64,000 bases of DNA. Source: Streptomyces dysideae (GTDB lineage: Bacteria; Actinomycetota; Actinomycetes; Streptomycetales; Streptomycetaceae). Positions 35,012 to 43,953 of the stretch are shown in pieces. The position numbers and the translations under genes were made by a program. Positions within the stretch are counted from its first letter, which is position 1; every line of letters begins with the position of its first letter. The DNA is taken from assembly GCF_001514305.1 (NCBI RefSeq), contig NZ_KQ949090.1, positions 124,001 to 188,000 of the forward strand, in the 5' to 3' direction. The notes below the pieces were generated by a model. That model worked only from the letters and a program-made list of their open reading frames with translations. It was not told where the DNA came from and did not search any database.

Positions 35012-36622
35012 ATGAGTGAGTCCACCGCCCCGCCGAAGACCGTCCTGCTCCGCCGCGGAGAGGTCCACAGCCCCGCCGACCCGTTCGCCACCGCGATGGT
35101 CGTGGAGCGCGGCCAGGTCGCCTGGGTCGGCTCCGAGGGCGCAGCGGACGCCTTCGCGGACGGCGTGGACGAGATCGTCGACCTGGACGGAGCACTGGTC
35201 ACCCCGGCGTTCACCGACGCCCATGTGCACACCACGGCCACGGGCCTCGCCCTCACCGGCCTCGACCTCTCGGCCGCCCCCTCCCTGGAGGCCGCCCTCG
35301 CCCTGGTACGGGACTTCGCCGCCGCCCGCCCGGGTGACCGCGTCCTGCTCGGCCACGGCTGGGACGCCGCCCGCTGGCCCGGCGGCCGGCCCCCGACCCG
35401 TGTCGAACTCGACGAGGCCACGGGCGGCCGCCCGCTCTACCTGAGCCGCATCGACGTCCACTCGGCGGTCGTCACCACGGCCCTGCTGGACCTGACCCCC
35501 GGCCTCGGCACGGTCGACGGCCCGCTCACCGCCGACGCCCACCACGCCGTACGCGCCACCGCCCTCGCCGCCATCACCCCGGCCCAGCGGACCGATGCCC
35601 AGCGCGCCGCCCTCGCCCGCGCCGCCTCCCTCGGCATCGGCACCGTCCACGAATGTGGCGGGCCGGACATCTCCTCCGAGGACGACTTCACCGGCCTGCT
35701 CCGGCTCGCCGGTGAGGAAGCCGGCCCGCGCGTGGTCGGCTACTGGGCGGAGCCGGCCGAAAAGGGAATTGTCAAGGCCCGTGTGCTCGGCGCGGTCGGC
35801 GCCGCCGGGGACCTCTTCGTCGACGGCGCCCTCGGCTCGCACACCGCCTGTCTCCATCAGCCGTACAGTGACGCCGGCCACACCGGCACCTCCTATCTCG
35901 ACGCGGCCGCCGTCGCCACCCACGTCACCGCCTGCACCGAGGCCGGCCTCCAGGCGGGCTTCCACGCCATCGGTGACGCCGCCGTCACCACCGTCGTCGA
36001 GGGCGTCCGCGCCGCCGCCGACAAGCTCGGCCTCGCTCGCATCCGCGCCGCCCGCCACCGCGTCGAGCACGCCGAGATGCTCACGCCCGAGACCATCGCG
36101 GCCTTCGCCGAGCTGGGCCTGACCGCGTCCGTGCAGCCCGCCTTCGACGCGCTGTGGGGCGGCGAGGACGGCATGTACGCCCAGCGCCTGGGCGCCGACC
36201 GGGCCCGCACCCTGAACCCCTTCGCGGCCCTGCTGCGCGCCGGCGTGCCCCTCGCCTTCGGCTCCGACAGCCCGGTCACCCCGCTCGACCCCTGGGGCAC
36301 GGTCCGCGCGGCCGCCTTCCACCACACGCCCGAGCATCGCGTCTCCGTACGCGCCGCGTTCACGGCGCATACGCGGGGCGGCTGGCGGGCCGTCGGACGG
36401 GATGACGCGGGTGTCCTGGTCCCGGGCGCGCCCGCCGACTACGCGGTGTGGCGCACCGACGAGCTGGTGGTCCAGGCCCCCGACGACCGGGTCGCCCGCT
36501 GGTCCACCGACCCCCGCTCCGGCACCCCCGGCCTGCCCGACCTGACCCCCGGCCGTGACCTCCCGGTATGCCTGCGCACGGTCGTGGGCGGACGGACCGT
36601 GTTCGTACGGCCGGGCGAGTGA
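35012..36622 (+). CDS. Amidohydrolase-3 family metal-dependent hydrolase (YtcJ-like)
   Basis: A 536-residue cytoplasmic hydrolase. The metal-binding HxH is in TDAHVHTTATG (about residue 70). Other family features are GHGWDAARWPGG, the VDGALGSHTACLHQPY loop, FHAIGDAAVTTVVEG, RVEHAEML and FGSDSPVTPLDPW (last metal Asp). The substrate is probably an N-substituted amide or formamide but cannot be specified. It follows the Lrp gene in the same direction. Confidence 0.9.
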   Translation: MSESTAPPKTVLLRRGEVHSPADPFATAMVVERGQVAWVGSEGAADAFADGVDEIVDLDGALVTPAFTDAHVHTTATGLALTGLDLSAAPSLEAALALVRDFAAARPGDRVLLGHGWDAARWPGGRPPTRVELDEATGGRPLYLSRIDVHSAVVTTALLDLTPGLGTVDGPLTADAHHAVRATALAAITPAQRTDAQRAALARAASLGIGTVHECGGPDISSEDDFTGLLRLAGEEAGPRVVGYWAEPAEKGIVKARVLGAVGAAGDLFVDGALGSHTACLHQPYSDAGHTGTSYLDAAAVATHVTACTEAGLQAGFHAIGDAAVTTVVEGVRAAADKLGLARIRAARHRVEHAEMLTPETIAAFAELGLTASVQPAFDALWGGEDGMYAQRLGADRARTLNPFAALLRAGVPLAFGSDSPVTPLDPWGTVRAAAFHHTPEHRVSVRAAFTAHTRGGWRAVGRDDAGVLVPGAPADYAVWRTDELVVQAPDDRVARWSTDPRSGTPGLPDLTPGRDLPVCLRTVVGGRTVFVRPGE

Positions 36623-37191
36623 TCTCCAGGCGTGGCCTGAACTCGATCGGCTCACGCAGCCCTGTCGCGCGACCTGCGCGTCCTCTGCGCTGACCAGTGC
36701 ATTGAGTGAAGAGCCGCAGGTCGAACGGCTGTTGACAGCCGACAGCAGAGGGCCGGTAGGTTCGGCCGGGTCCACCACCGGACGCCCGACCGGGCAACCG
36801 CGGAACTTCTGTGAACTCGTCGCCCTGCCGCTGGGTCAGGGACGGTGTGCCGCACTGGGGCACCGCCACTGGGAGCCAGGCTCAGCGCTCGCGCGGCGGC
36901 GAGGGAACGTTCCGGCCGGTCGGGGAGGTGTGACCCGGGTGGGGCCGGGCGCTCAGTAGACAACGGCTTTCGGTCGACCCGCAGCCAGCGGGTCCCAGGT
37001 CGGCCCGAAGGGCGCCGGGCCCCCATCCGCAGGACGACGCGCTCGCGCACCGCCGTCGAATCACCGCCGTCGAAAATCAGACGCTTACCCTGCTCTTGTG
37101 GATTCGACACCACGATACGAACGTCCTGTCACGTCATCGCAGGCCGCGGCCACTATGGTGGACCCCTGCGTACGGACATGAAGGGGCAGCA
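36623..37191 (+). other. 569-bp intergenic region with promoter-like site
   Basis: No convincing gene on either strand. A promoter-like TTGACA (36732-36737), 19-bp spacer and TAGGTT (36757-36762) points right. Downstream are several hairpins, for example GACCCGC/GCGGGTC at 36976-36994. A second -10-like TATGGT occurs near 37153. It may be a long ppm1 leader or hold an unrecognised RNA. Confidence 0.4.
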
Positions 37192-38004
37192 GTGAACGAC
37201 GGCGACGGGACCCTCGCGGCACAGGACAGAGGGAGGCAGTTCGGCCCGCTCGGCACCGCTTTGGTGATCATCCCCACCTACAACGAGGCGGAGAACATCA
37301 AGGCGATCGTCGGCCGGGTGCGCAAGGCCGTCCCCGAGGCGCACGTCCTCGTGGCCGATGACAACAGCCCCGATGGCACCGGCAAGCTCGCCGACGAACT
37401 GGCCGTCGAGGACGACCATGTCCAGGTCCTGCACCGCAAGGGCAAGGAGGGCCTCGGCGCCGCCTACCTCGCGGGCTTCCGCTGGGGCCTGGAGCACGGC
37501 TACGGCGTCCTCGTCGAGATGGACGCCGACGGCTCCCACCAGCCCGAGGAGCTGCCCCGCCTGCTGACCGCCCTCAAGAGCGCCGACCTGGTCCTCGGCT
37601 CGCGCTGGGTGCCCGGCGGCCGGGTCGTGAACTGGCCCAGGTCCCGCGAGGTCATCTCCCGCGGCGGCAGCCTCTATTCCCGGCTCGCCCTCGACCTGCC
37701 GCTGCGCGACGTCACCGGCGGCTACCGCGCCTTCCGCCGCGAGACTCTCGAGGGCCTCGGCCTCGACGACGTCGCCTCGCAGGGCTACTGCTTCCAGGTC
37801 GACCTCGCCCGCCGGGCGGTCAAGGCCGGCTTCCATGTCGTCGAGGTGCCCATCACCTTCGTGGAGCGCGAACTCGGCGACTCCAAGATGAGCCGCGACA
37901 TCCTCGTGGAGGCGCTGTGGCGAGTGACCTCGTGGGGCGCCCAGGAGCGAGTCGGCAAGCTCGTCAGCCGCGCGAAGCCGGCGCAGCAGCGGCCACAGCC
38001 GTAG
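37192..38004 (+). CDS. ppm1: Polyprenol monophosphomannose synthase
   Basis: A 270-residue family 2 glycosyltransferase transferring mannose from GDP-mannose to polyprenyl phosphate, the lipid donor for protein O-mannosylation. Motifs are VIIPTYNEAENI, the nucleotide-binding VADDNSPDGTG, the metal-binding EMDADGSHQPEEL, and VTGGYRAFRRETL. It lacks C-terminal membrane helices, as in the Streptomyces Ppm1 catalytic protein. The GTG start has AGGGGCAG. Order with fxsA and rbpA matches my memory of S. coelicolor (ppm1 SCO1423, rbpA SCO1421). Confidence 0.93.
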   Translation: MNDGDGTLAAQDRGRQFGPLGTALVIIPTYNEAENIKAIVGRVRKAVPEAHVLVADDNSPDGTGKLADELAVEDDHVQVLHRKGKEGLGAAYLAGFRWGLEHGYGVLVEMDADGSHQPEELPRLLTALKSADLVLGSRWVPGGRVVNWPRSREVISRGGSLYSRLALDLPLRDVTGGYRAFRRETLEGLGLDDVASQGYCFQVDLARRAVKAGFHVVEVPITFVERELGDSKMSRDILVEALWRVTSWGAQERVGKLVSRAKPAQQRPQP

Positions 38005-38075
38005 CTCCCCGACGCACAGGCACGGCTGATCGTCCCCTTATCCCGCGCTGAGCCGGGCCCAGGCACACTGGATGC

Positions 38076-38633
38076 ATGACGACTGGCGCACAGACTCCCA
38101 CTTATCCCGCCCGGCCGCGGCGCTCCCGGCTGCGGACGTTCCTGCCGCTGGGCATCGCCGCCTGGCTGGTGCTGGAGATCTGGCTGCTGACCGTGGTCGC
38201 GGGCGCGGTCGGCGGCTTCAGGGTGTTCCTGTTGCTGCTCGCCGGCTTTTTGCTCGGTTCGGTGGTCATCAAGCGGGCGGGCCGGCGCGCCTTCCAGAAC
38301 CTCAACGAGGCGCTGCAACGCGGTGGCACCCCGCAGAGCGGCGGCGGCAACGGCCTGATGATGCTCGGCGGTCTGCTCCTGATGCTCCCGGGCCTGATCT
38401 CGGACGCCCTGGGCCTGCTCCTGCTGGTCCCGCCGCTCCAGAAGGCTCTGAGCGGGTACGCGGAACGCACGGTGGAGCGCAAGCTCCGCACCGCCGGCCC
38501 GGGCACCCTGGGCGACGCCTTCCAGCAGGCTCGGATGCACCGCCCCGACGGCAAGGTCGTCCAGGGCGAGGTCATCAGGGACCAGCCGCCGGGGGACACC
38601 CCGCAGGACCCGCGCCCACCGCTGACGAGCTGA
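38076..38633 (+). CDS. fxsA: FxsA family membrane protein
   Basis: A 185-residue protein with four hydrophobic segments (LGIAAWLVLEIWLLTVVAG, GGFRVFLLLLAGFLLGSVVI and GLMMLGGLLLMLPGLISDALGLLLLVPPL), the FxsA core, then a hydrophilic tail. In E. coli FxsA relieves phage exclusion when overexpressed; its role in actinobacteria is unknown. It converges with rbpA across a strong hairpin. Confidence 0.92.
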   Translation: MTTGAQTPTYPARPRRSRLRTFLPLGIAAWLVLEIWLLTVVAGAVGGFRVFLLLLAGFLLGSVVIKRAGRRAFQNLNEALQRGGTPQSGGGNGLMMLGGLLLMLPGLISDALGLLLLVPPLQKALSGYAERTVERKLRTAGPGTLGDAFQQARMHRPDGKVVQGEVIRDQPPGDTPQDPRPPLTS

Positions 38634-38681
38634 ACACCGGCCGGGGCTCGGCTTCGGCCGGGGCTCCGCCGGACGCACGAA

Positions 38682-38726
38682 GACCGCGGGCGCCGTACGT
38701 GGAACTCACGTACGGCGCCCGCGGTC
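38682..38726. terminator. Bidirectional terminator between fxsA and rbpA
   Basis: A perfect 20-bp stem (38682-38701 pairs with 38707-38726; arms begin GACCGCGGGCG) closes a 5-nt loop GAACT. It lies between two convergent stop codons. Confidence 0.9.
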
Positions 38727-38765
38727 ATGCGCTTGCTCGGTAGATTCCGCCCAAGCCTTGGGGGA

Positions 38766-39140
38766 CTAAGCCGACTTACGGCTGTCCCGGGGATGAACTG
38801 CGATGTTCATCGCACCGGAGCGCAGAACGGCAAGACGCTCCTCGAGGACCTCTTCGAGCTCCTCGCGGGTGCGCCGCTCCATCAGCATGTCCCAATGCGT
38901 ACGCGCGGGCTTGGCCTTCTTCTCCTCAGGGCCGTCGCCATCAACGAGGAGTGCCTGGGCCCCGCAGACCTTGCACTCCCACTCCGGCGGGATCTCCGCC
39001 TCGACCGAGAAGGGCATCTCGAAGCGGTGCCCCTTCTCGCATGCGTACTCCACGGCCTGGCGCGGGGCCAGGTCGATGCCGCGGTCCGTCTCGTAGCTGG
39101 TCACCACGAGGCGCGTGCCGCGAAGAGCTCGCTCACTCAT
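38766..39140 (-). CDS. rbpA: RNA polymerase-binding protein RbpA
   Basis: A 124-residue actinobacterial RNA polymerase/sigma-binding protein that stabilises the open complex with HrdB-type sigma factors. It begins SERALRGTRLVVTSYETDRG, has the CEKGH...CKVCG cysteine/zinc-type core, and ends with the sigma-interacting RTREELEEVLEERLAVLR helix. A SigR-type promoter lies 62 bp upstream. Confidence 0.97.
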   Translation of the reverse strand: MSERALRGTRLVVTSYETDRGIDLAPRQAVEYACEKGHRFEMPFSVEAEIPPEWECKVCGAQALLVDGDGPEEKKAKPARTHWDMLMERRTREELEEVLEERLAVLRSGAMNIAVHPRDSRKSA

Positions 39141-39201
39141 GAATCGTGCCTCCCGGGCTTGTCGCCCACAGGACAGGTGTCGCTGTCGTCGTCATCCGGT
39201 C

Positions 39202-39228
39202 AACGTCCGGTCGGCGGTAAAGATTCCC
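39202..39228 (-). promoter_or_regulatory. SigR-type promoter of rbpA
   Basis: Minus-strand GGGAAT (39223-39228), exact 18-bp spacer, GTT (39202-39204), the consensus of the thiol-oxidative-stress sigma factor SigR. rbpA is a known SigR target in S. coelicolor. Confidence 0.85.
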
Positions 39229-39298
39229 GTTCCGGGTCGTGCGTCGCCGTCGTAGCCGCAGCCTTGCTGACCATTTCGTACCCACCGGCGCCCGGTTT

Positions 39299-39322
39299 GT
39301 CACATCTGCTAGCAGATGTGAC
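39299..39322. promoter_or_regulatory. 24-bp perfect palindrome
   Basis: GTCACATCTGC-TA-GCAGATGTGAC is fully symmetric and less GC-rich than its surroundings. It lies 84 bp beyond the UMF1 stop and about 70 bp upstream of the SigR promoter of rbpA. It could be a protein-binding operator or a compact terminator hairpin; no T-run follows on either strand. Confidence 0.7.
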
Positions 39323-39405
39323 CCAGCGTTTCGGCATCTTTGACGCGCAGTAACGGTACGCCTGGCAGGCCAAACGCGTACACTACCGCCCTTTCACTCG
39401 GAACG

Positions 39406-40761
39406 CTAAATCCTTTCGGGAACGGGATTCCCCGCGTCGCTGATCGCCCGCCGCACCGGAACCCGTGCGAGCAGCACGAACCCGATGACGAAGAAGGCCA
39501 CCAGGGAGATGATCGCGTCCCGGTAGCTTCCTGTCAGCTGGTAGGTGATCCCGAACAACAGTGGGCCGAGCCAGCTCATGCCGCGGTCGCTCATCTCGTA
39601 CGCCGAGAAGTACTCGGCCTCCATGCCGGGCGGGACGAGATGGGAGAACAGGGAGCGGGACAGGGCCTGGCTGCCGCCGAGGACCAGCCCGATGCCGGCC
39701 GCCAGGACGAAGAACCAGACCGGCGCGCCCGCCGGCAGGAAGTACCCGGCCGCCAGCGTCACCGTCCAGGCGACCAGCGAACCGAGGATCGTGCGCTTCG
39801 CGCCGTAGATCCGGGCCAGCCGCCCCATCCCCAGCGCCCCCGCCACGGCCAGCACCTGGACCAGCAGGACGGCCCCGATGAGCGTCGACTGCTCGAGGCC
39901 GAGTTCCTCGGAGCCGTAGATCGAGGCCTGGGAGATCACCGTCTGGATGCCGTCGTTGTAGACGAGGTACGCCAGCAGGAAGGCGAGCGTCAGCGGGTGG
40001 CGGCGCATGTCGCGGAGGGTCGCCGCGAGCTGCCGGAACCCGGGGACGGTCGCCTCCTTGCCCGCGGAGATCGCCCGCCGACGGTCGCGCAGCCGCCGTA
40101 GCGGAATGAGCGCGAAGGCGCCCCACCACAGGCCCGCCGACGCCAGGCAGATACGGACGGCCATGCTCTCGGAGAGGCCGAAGGAGCCGTGCGCCAGGTA
40201 GAGCACCAGGTTCACGACCAGCATCAGCGAGCCTGCCGCGTAGCCGAAGGCCCAGCCCCGGGAGGAGACCGCGTCGCGCTCCTCGGGCGGGGCGATCTGC
40301 GGCAGGTAGGAGTTGTAGAGCATCATCGCGACCGACTGGGCCGCGTTCGCGACGATCAGCAGCAGGCCGCCGAGCAGATAGCGGTCGCCGCCGAGGAAGA
40401 ACATGCCCGTCGTCGCCGCGGCACCGGTGTAGGCGGCGGCCGCCAGCAGGGGCTTCTTGCGGCCGCTGCGGTCGGCGGCGGCGCCCACCAGTGGCATCAC
40501 CAGCACGGCCACGATCACCGACAGGGACACCGAGTACGCGAAGAACGACCCGGCGCGGACCGGGATCCCCAGGGGATGGACGTATCCGTCCGCATTCGCC
40601 GCGTTCTCGGCGACCGACGTCAGATAGGGGCCGAGGAACACGGTGAGCACGCTCGTCGAGTAGACGGAGCACGCCCAGTCGTAGAAGTACCAGCCGCGCT
40701 GCTCGCGCCGCCGCCCGGCGGCCTCGTCCGCCGCCTCCGTCCGCACGGTTCCGGTGCCCAC
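39406..40761 (-). CDS. UMF1-family MFS transporter
   Basis: A 451-residue, 12-helix transporter. The N-terminal WYFYDWACSVYSTSVLTVFLGPYL and the RGWAFGYAAGSLMLVVNL segment are typical of the UMF1/Atg22-like branch. The GTG at 40761 has GCGAGGG upstream. Substrate unknown. It follows the glycerophosphodiesterase gene in the same direction, about 50 bp apart. Confidence 0.9.
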   Translation of the reverse strand: MGTGTVRTEAADEAAGRRREQRGWYFYDWACSVYSTSVLTVFLGPYLTSVAENAANADGYVHPLGIPVRAGSFFAYSVSLSVIVAVLVMPLVGAAADRSGRKKPLLAAAAYTGAAATTGMFFLGGDRYLLGGLLLIVANAAQSVAMMLYNSYLPQIAPPEERDAVSSRGWAFGYAAGSLMLVVNLVLYLAHGSFGLSESMAVRICLASAGLWWGAFALIPLRRLRDRRRAISAGKEATVPGFRQLAATLRDMRRHPLTLAFLLAYLVYNDGIQTVISQASIYGSEELGLEQSTLIGAVLLVQVLAVAGALGMGRLARIYGAKRTILGSLVAWTVTLAAGYFLPAGAPVWFFVLAAGIGLVLGGSQALSRSLFSHLVPPGMEAEYFSAYEMSDRGMSWLGPLLFGITYQLTGSYRDAIISLVAFFVIGFVLLARVPVRRAISDAGNPVPERI

Positions 40762-40814
40762 CCGTGCCCTCGCTTCCCCGTGAGAGTGCCGCGCGAGGGC
40801 GGGGAGCGGACGGG

Positions 40815-41585
40815 TCAGACCCAGACGCCCCGGTCCTCCATGACCTTGCGCAACGTGTCGATGTGATCGGTCATGATGCCATCGACTCCCAGGTCCAGGA
40901 GCCGGTGCATGCGATCGGGATCGTTGATGGTCCACACATGCACCTGCAGCCCGCGCGCGTGGGCGGTCCGTACGAAGCGGTGGTCCACCACCTGGATGCC
41001 GGACTGCTCCTCGGGAACCTGGGCGGCGACCGCGGACCGGCGCAGCGCGGCCGGCACGCCCCAGGAGCGCAGCCGCAGATTGAGGACGCCCCGGGTGCCG
41101 TACGAGGTCGCCAGGCGTGGCCCGGCCAGCCGCTGGGCGCGCACCACGCGCGCCTCGGAGAAGGAGCCGACGCAGATCCGGTCCCAGGTGTTCGTGCGCT
41201 CGACCAGTTCGAGGAAGGGGTGGAGCGCCGGTTCCGCCTTGAGGTCGACGTTCCAGCGCACGCCCGGGAAGGTCTCCAGGAGCTCCTCGAAGAGCGGCAC
41301 CGGCTCCTTGCCCGCCACGCGCGCGTGCCGTACGTCGGCCCAGGGCAGGTCCGCGATCTGGCCCGCCCCGTCGGTCACCCGGTCCAGGGTCGCGTCGTGG
41401 AAGGCGACCGGCTTGCCGTCCCGCGTGGCGTGGACGTCGGTCTCGATGTACCGGTAGCCGAGTTCGACCGCGTGCCGGAACTGCAGCACGGTGTTCTCCA
41501 GGCCCTCCGCCGCCCCGCCCCGATGGGCGAAGGCGATCGGACCGGGGTGGTCGAGATAGGGGTGGCGTATCCGCGGGGTGCTCAC
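40815..41585 (-). CDS. Glycerophosphodiester phosphodiesterase
   Basis: A 256-residue GDPD TIM-barrel enzyme cleaving glycerophosphodiesters to glycerol-3-phosphate and an alcohol. It has the catalytic AHRGGAAEGLENT, ETDVHATRDGKPVAFHD, and the terminal HVWTINDPDRMHRLLDLGVDGIMTDH. No signal peptide, so cytoplasmic. The GTG start overlaps the stop of the YczE-like gene by 4 bp, so the two are coupled. Confidence 0.94.
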   Translation of the reverse strand: MSTPRIRHPYLDHPGPIAFAHRGGAAEGLENTVLQFRHAVELGYRYIETDVHATRDGKPVAFHDATLDRVTDGAGQIADLPWADVRHARVAGKEPVPLFEELLETFPGVRWNVDLKAEPALHPFLELVERTNTWDRICVGSFSEARVVRAQRLAGPRLATSYGTRGVLNLRLRSWGVPAALRRSAVAAQVPEEQSGIQVVDHRFVRTAHARGLQVHVWTINDPDRMHRLLDLGVDGIMTDHIDTLRKVMEDRGVWV

Positions 41586-42235
41586 CGTCGCAGTATCGCC
41601 CCACCGGGTTGCCCGGTGGCAACGACCGTGCTGCCGTCGGATGCAGAGGGGACGGCGAACACCCGCAGGAACAGCTGGGCGAGCGGGCCGATCGACACCG
41701 CGTAGAGAAGGGTGCCGACGCCGATGGTGCCGCCCAGGGCGAAGCCGGTGACGACGACCGCGATCTCGACGGCGGTCCGCATCAGGCGGACCGAGCGGCC
41801 GGTGCGCTGATGCAGACCGGTCATCAGGCCGTCCCGTGGGCCCGGGCCGAAGCGGGCGGCGATGTAGAGGCCGGTCGCCACGCCGTTGAGCAGGATGCCG
41901 GCCAGTAGCAGCGGGATCCGCACGGCCAGGGGTTGCGCCTCGGGGACCAGGGCGAGGGTGCCGTCCATGGCGATGCCGACCACGAAGACGTTGGAGACCG
42001 TGCCGAGGCCCGGGCGCTGACGGAGCGGGATCCACAGGAGCAGAACCGCCGCGCCGACGATGATGGACACGACACCGATTGTCAGACCGGTGAGTTCGGC
42101 GAGGCCCTGATGCAGCACGTTCCAGGGTTCCAGGCCCAGGCCCGCCTCGACGAGGAGGGCAGAGCTGGCTCCGTACAGGGCGAGACCGATGTAGAGCTGG
42201 ATCAGCCGTCGCCCGAGACGGCTCTTCGTGGGCAA
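41582..42235 (-). CDS. YczE/YitT-type membrane protein
   Basis: About 217 residues with five hydrophobic helices; motifs GLALYGASSALLVEAGLGLEPWNVLHQGLAELTG and GPGPRDGLMTGLHQRTGRSV are those of the YczE family. A TTG at 42235 is preferred because AGGGGGG lies at ideal spacing; an ATG at 42271 would add 12 residues. Transcribed away from a MocR regulator, an arrangement also seen for yczE/ycxD in Bacillus subtilis, so that regulator probably controls it. Confidence 0.85.
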   Translation of the reverse strand: MPTKSRLGRRLIQLYIGLALYGASSALLVEAGLGLEPWNVLHQGLAELTGLTIGVVSIIVGAAVLLLWIPLRQRPGLGTVSNVFVVGIAMDGTLALVPEAQPLAVRIPLLLAGILLNGVATGLYIAARFGPGPRDGLMTGLHQRTGRSVRLMRTAVEIAVVVTGFALGGTIGVGTLLYAVSIGPLAQLFLRVFAVPSASDGSTVVATGQPGGAILRR

Positions 42236-42335
42236 GACGTGCCCCCCTGTGGTGGTAGTGGCCTGGCGCATGCCACCCTGTGGCTTGAGAACAAACATCA
42301 TCCATGGCCAATTCGGGGAAGGTGGACTGATTTCC

Positions 42336-43835
42336 ATGACGCAGTGGACTTCCGCGATGGGAGCCGCGCAGCTCGCCCGGCTGCTCAACTCCCAGCAGGA
42401 CCGCCCCGCCGGCCCCGGCACGCGCCGCCCGCCCGCCTATCGCGCGCTGGCCGACGGCATCCGGCTGCTGGTGCTGGAGGGCCGGGTGCCGGTGGCCGCC
42501 CGGCTGCCCGCCGAACGCGAACTGGCCCTGGCCCTGTCCGTCAGCCGTACGACGGTGGCGGCGGCGTACGAGGCACTGCGCACCGAAGGGTTCCTGGAGT
42601 CCCGGCGCGGGGCCGGAAGCTGGACGGCCGTGCCCGCCGGGAACCCGCTCCCGGCGCGTGGCCTCGAACCGCTGCCGCCCGAGGCGCTCGGCTCGGTGAT
42701 CGACCTCGGCTGTGCGGCACTGCCCGCACCCGAGCCGTGGCTGACGCGGGCCGTGCAGGGCGCCCTGGAGGAACTGCCGCCGTACGCCCACACCCACGGC
42801 GACTATCCGGCCGGGCTGCCCGCGCTGCGCGCGATGATCGCCGAGCGGTACAGCGCGCGCGGGATTCCGACGATGCCCGAGCAGATCATGGTGACCACGG
42901 GGGCCATGGGTGCCATAGACGCCATCTGCCATCTCTTCGCGGGCCGCGGAGAGCGCGTCGCCGTGGAGTCGCCGTCGTACGCCAACATCCTTCAGCTGAT
43001 GCGGGAGGCGGGCGCCCGGCTGGTGCCCGTGGCCATGGCCGAGGGGCTGGCCGGCTGGGACATGGACCGTTGGCGGCAGGTACTGCGGGACGCCGCGCCC
43101 CGCATCGCGTACGTCGTCGCCGACTTCCACAACCCGACCGGTGCGCTGGCCGACGACGACCAGCGGCGCCGGCTGGTGGACGCGGCGCGCTCGGCGGGGA
43201 CGGTGCTGGTCGCGGACGAGACGATGAGCGAGCTGTGGCTGGATCCGGACGTCAAGATGCCGAGGCCGGTGTGCGCCTTCGACGCGGCTGGGTCCACCGT
43301 GATCACGGTCGGGTCGGCCAGCAAGGCCTTCTGGGCGGGGATGCGGATCGGGTGGGTGCGGGCGGCGCCGGATGTCATCCGCAGCCTGGTCGCCGCGCGT
43401 GCCTACGCCGATCTGGGGACGCCGGTGCTGGAGCAGCTGGCCGTGAACTGGCTGTTCAGCACCGGGGGTTGGGAGCAGGCCGTGGAGGTGCGGCGCGGTC
43501 AGGCCCGGGAGAACCGGGACGCGCTGGTCGCTGCGGTGCGGCGGGAGCTGCCCGAGTGGGAGTTCGAAGTACCGAACGGCGGGCTGACGTTGTGGGTTCG
43601 GACCGGGGGCTTGTCGGGGTCGCGGCTCGCCGAGGCGGGGGAGCGGGTCGGGGTGCGGGTGCCGTCCGGGCCCCGGTTCGGGGTCGACGGGGCGTTCGAG
43701 GGATATGTGCGGTTGCCGTTCACCGTGGGGGGTGCGGTGGCCGAGGAGGCCGCGGTGAGGTTGGCGGCGGCTGCGCGGTTGGTGGAGAGCGGTGTGAGTG
43801 GGGGTAGTGAGGCGGCAAGGCCGTTCGTGGCGTAA
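42336..43835 (+). CDS. MocR-type GntR/aminotransferase regulator
   Basis: A 499-residue fusion: a GntR winged helix (residues about 25-100; LPAERELALALSVSRTTVAAAYEAL) linked to a fold-type-I aminotransferase domain (GDYPAGLPALRAMIAERY, DFHNPTGALADD, PLP-binding Lys in GSASKAFWAGMRIGW). MocR proteins sense PLP or amino-acid adducts. It diverges from the yczE-like gene with a 100-bp gap. Confidence 0.92.
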   Translation: MTQWTSAMGAAQLARLLNSQQDRPAGPGTRRPPAYRALADGIRLLVLEGRVPVAARLPAERELALALSVSRTTVAAAYEALRTEGFLESRRGAGSWTAVPAGNPLPARGLEPLPPEALGSVIDLGCAALPAPEPWLTRAVQGALEELPPYAHTHGDYPAGLPALRAMIAERYSARGIPTMPEQIMVTTGAMGAIDAICHLFAGRGERVAVESPSYANILQLMREAGARLVPVAMAEGLAGWDMDRWRQVLRDAAPRIAYVVADFHNPTGALADDDQRRRLVDAARSAGTVLVADETMSELWLDPDVKMPRPVCAFDAAGSTVITVGSASKAFWAGMRIGWVRAAPDVIRSLVAARAYADLGTPVLEQLAVNWLFSTGGWEQAVEVRRGQARENRDALVAAVRRELPEWEFEVPNGGLTLWVRTGGLSGSRLAEAGERVGVRVPSGPRFGVDGAFEGYVRLPFTVGGAVAEEAAVRLAAAARLVESGVSGGSEAARPFVA

Positions 43836-43843
43836 GACCCGCC

Positions 43844-43903
43844 CAGCCTGCGGGCAGTCGTGCAGCTGGGGCGGCACCCGTCCCAGAGCGAGGCGGCACC
43901 CCG
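43844..43903. repeat. Dispersed repeat, copy B
   Basis: Nearly identical to 21336-21396: CAGCCTGCGGGCAGTCGTGC, a 1-base length difference, then GGCGGCA(C/T)CCGTCCCA and AGGCGGCACCCC. Like copy A, it sits between two convergent genes just after a stop codon. Confidence 0.8.
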
Positions 43904-43938
43904 CCGGCGCGGGCGAGCGAACCCACCCGCGCGCCGGC
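43903..43938. terminator. Hairpin at the end of repeat copy B
   Basis: GCCGGCGCGGG (43903-43913) pairs with CCCGCGCGCCGGC (43926-43938) with a 2-base bulge, between convergent stop codons. Confidence 0.55.
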
Positions 43939-43953
43939 ACCCACGCCGGTTCA

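Noticed and set aside
36652..37113. A 153-residue minus-strand gene in the ppm1 upstream gap
   Set aside because: Its first 30 residues look plausible but the rest is Arg/Pro-rich with no ribosome-binding site or family resemblance.
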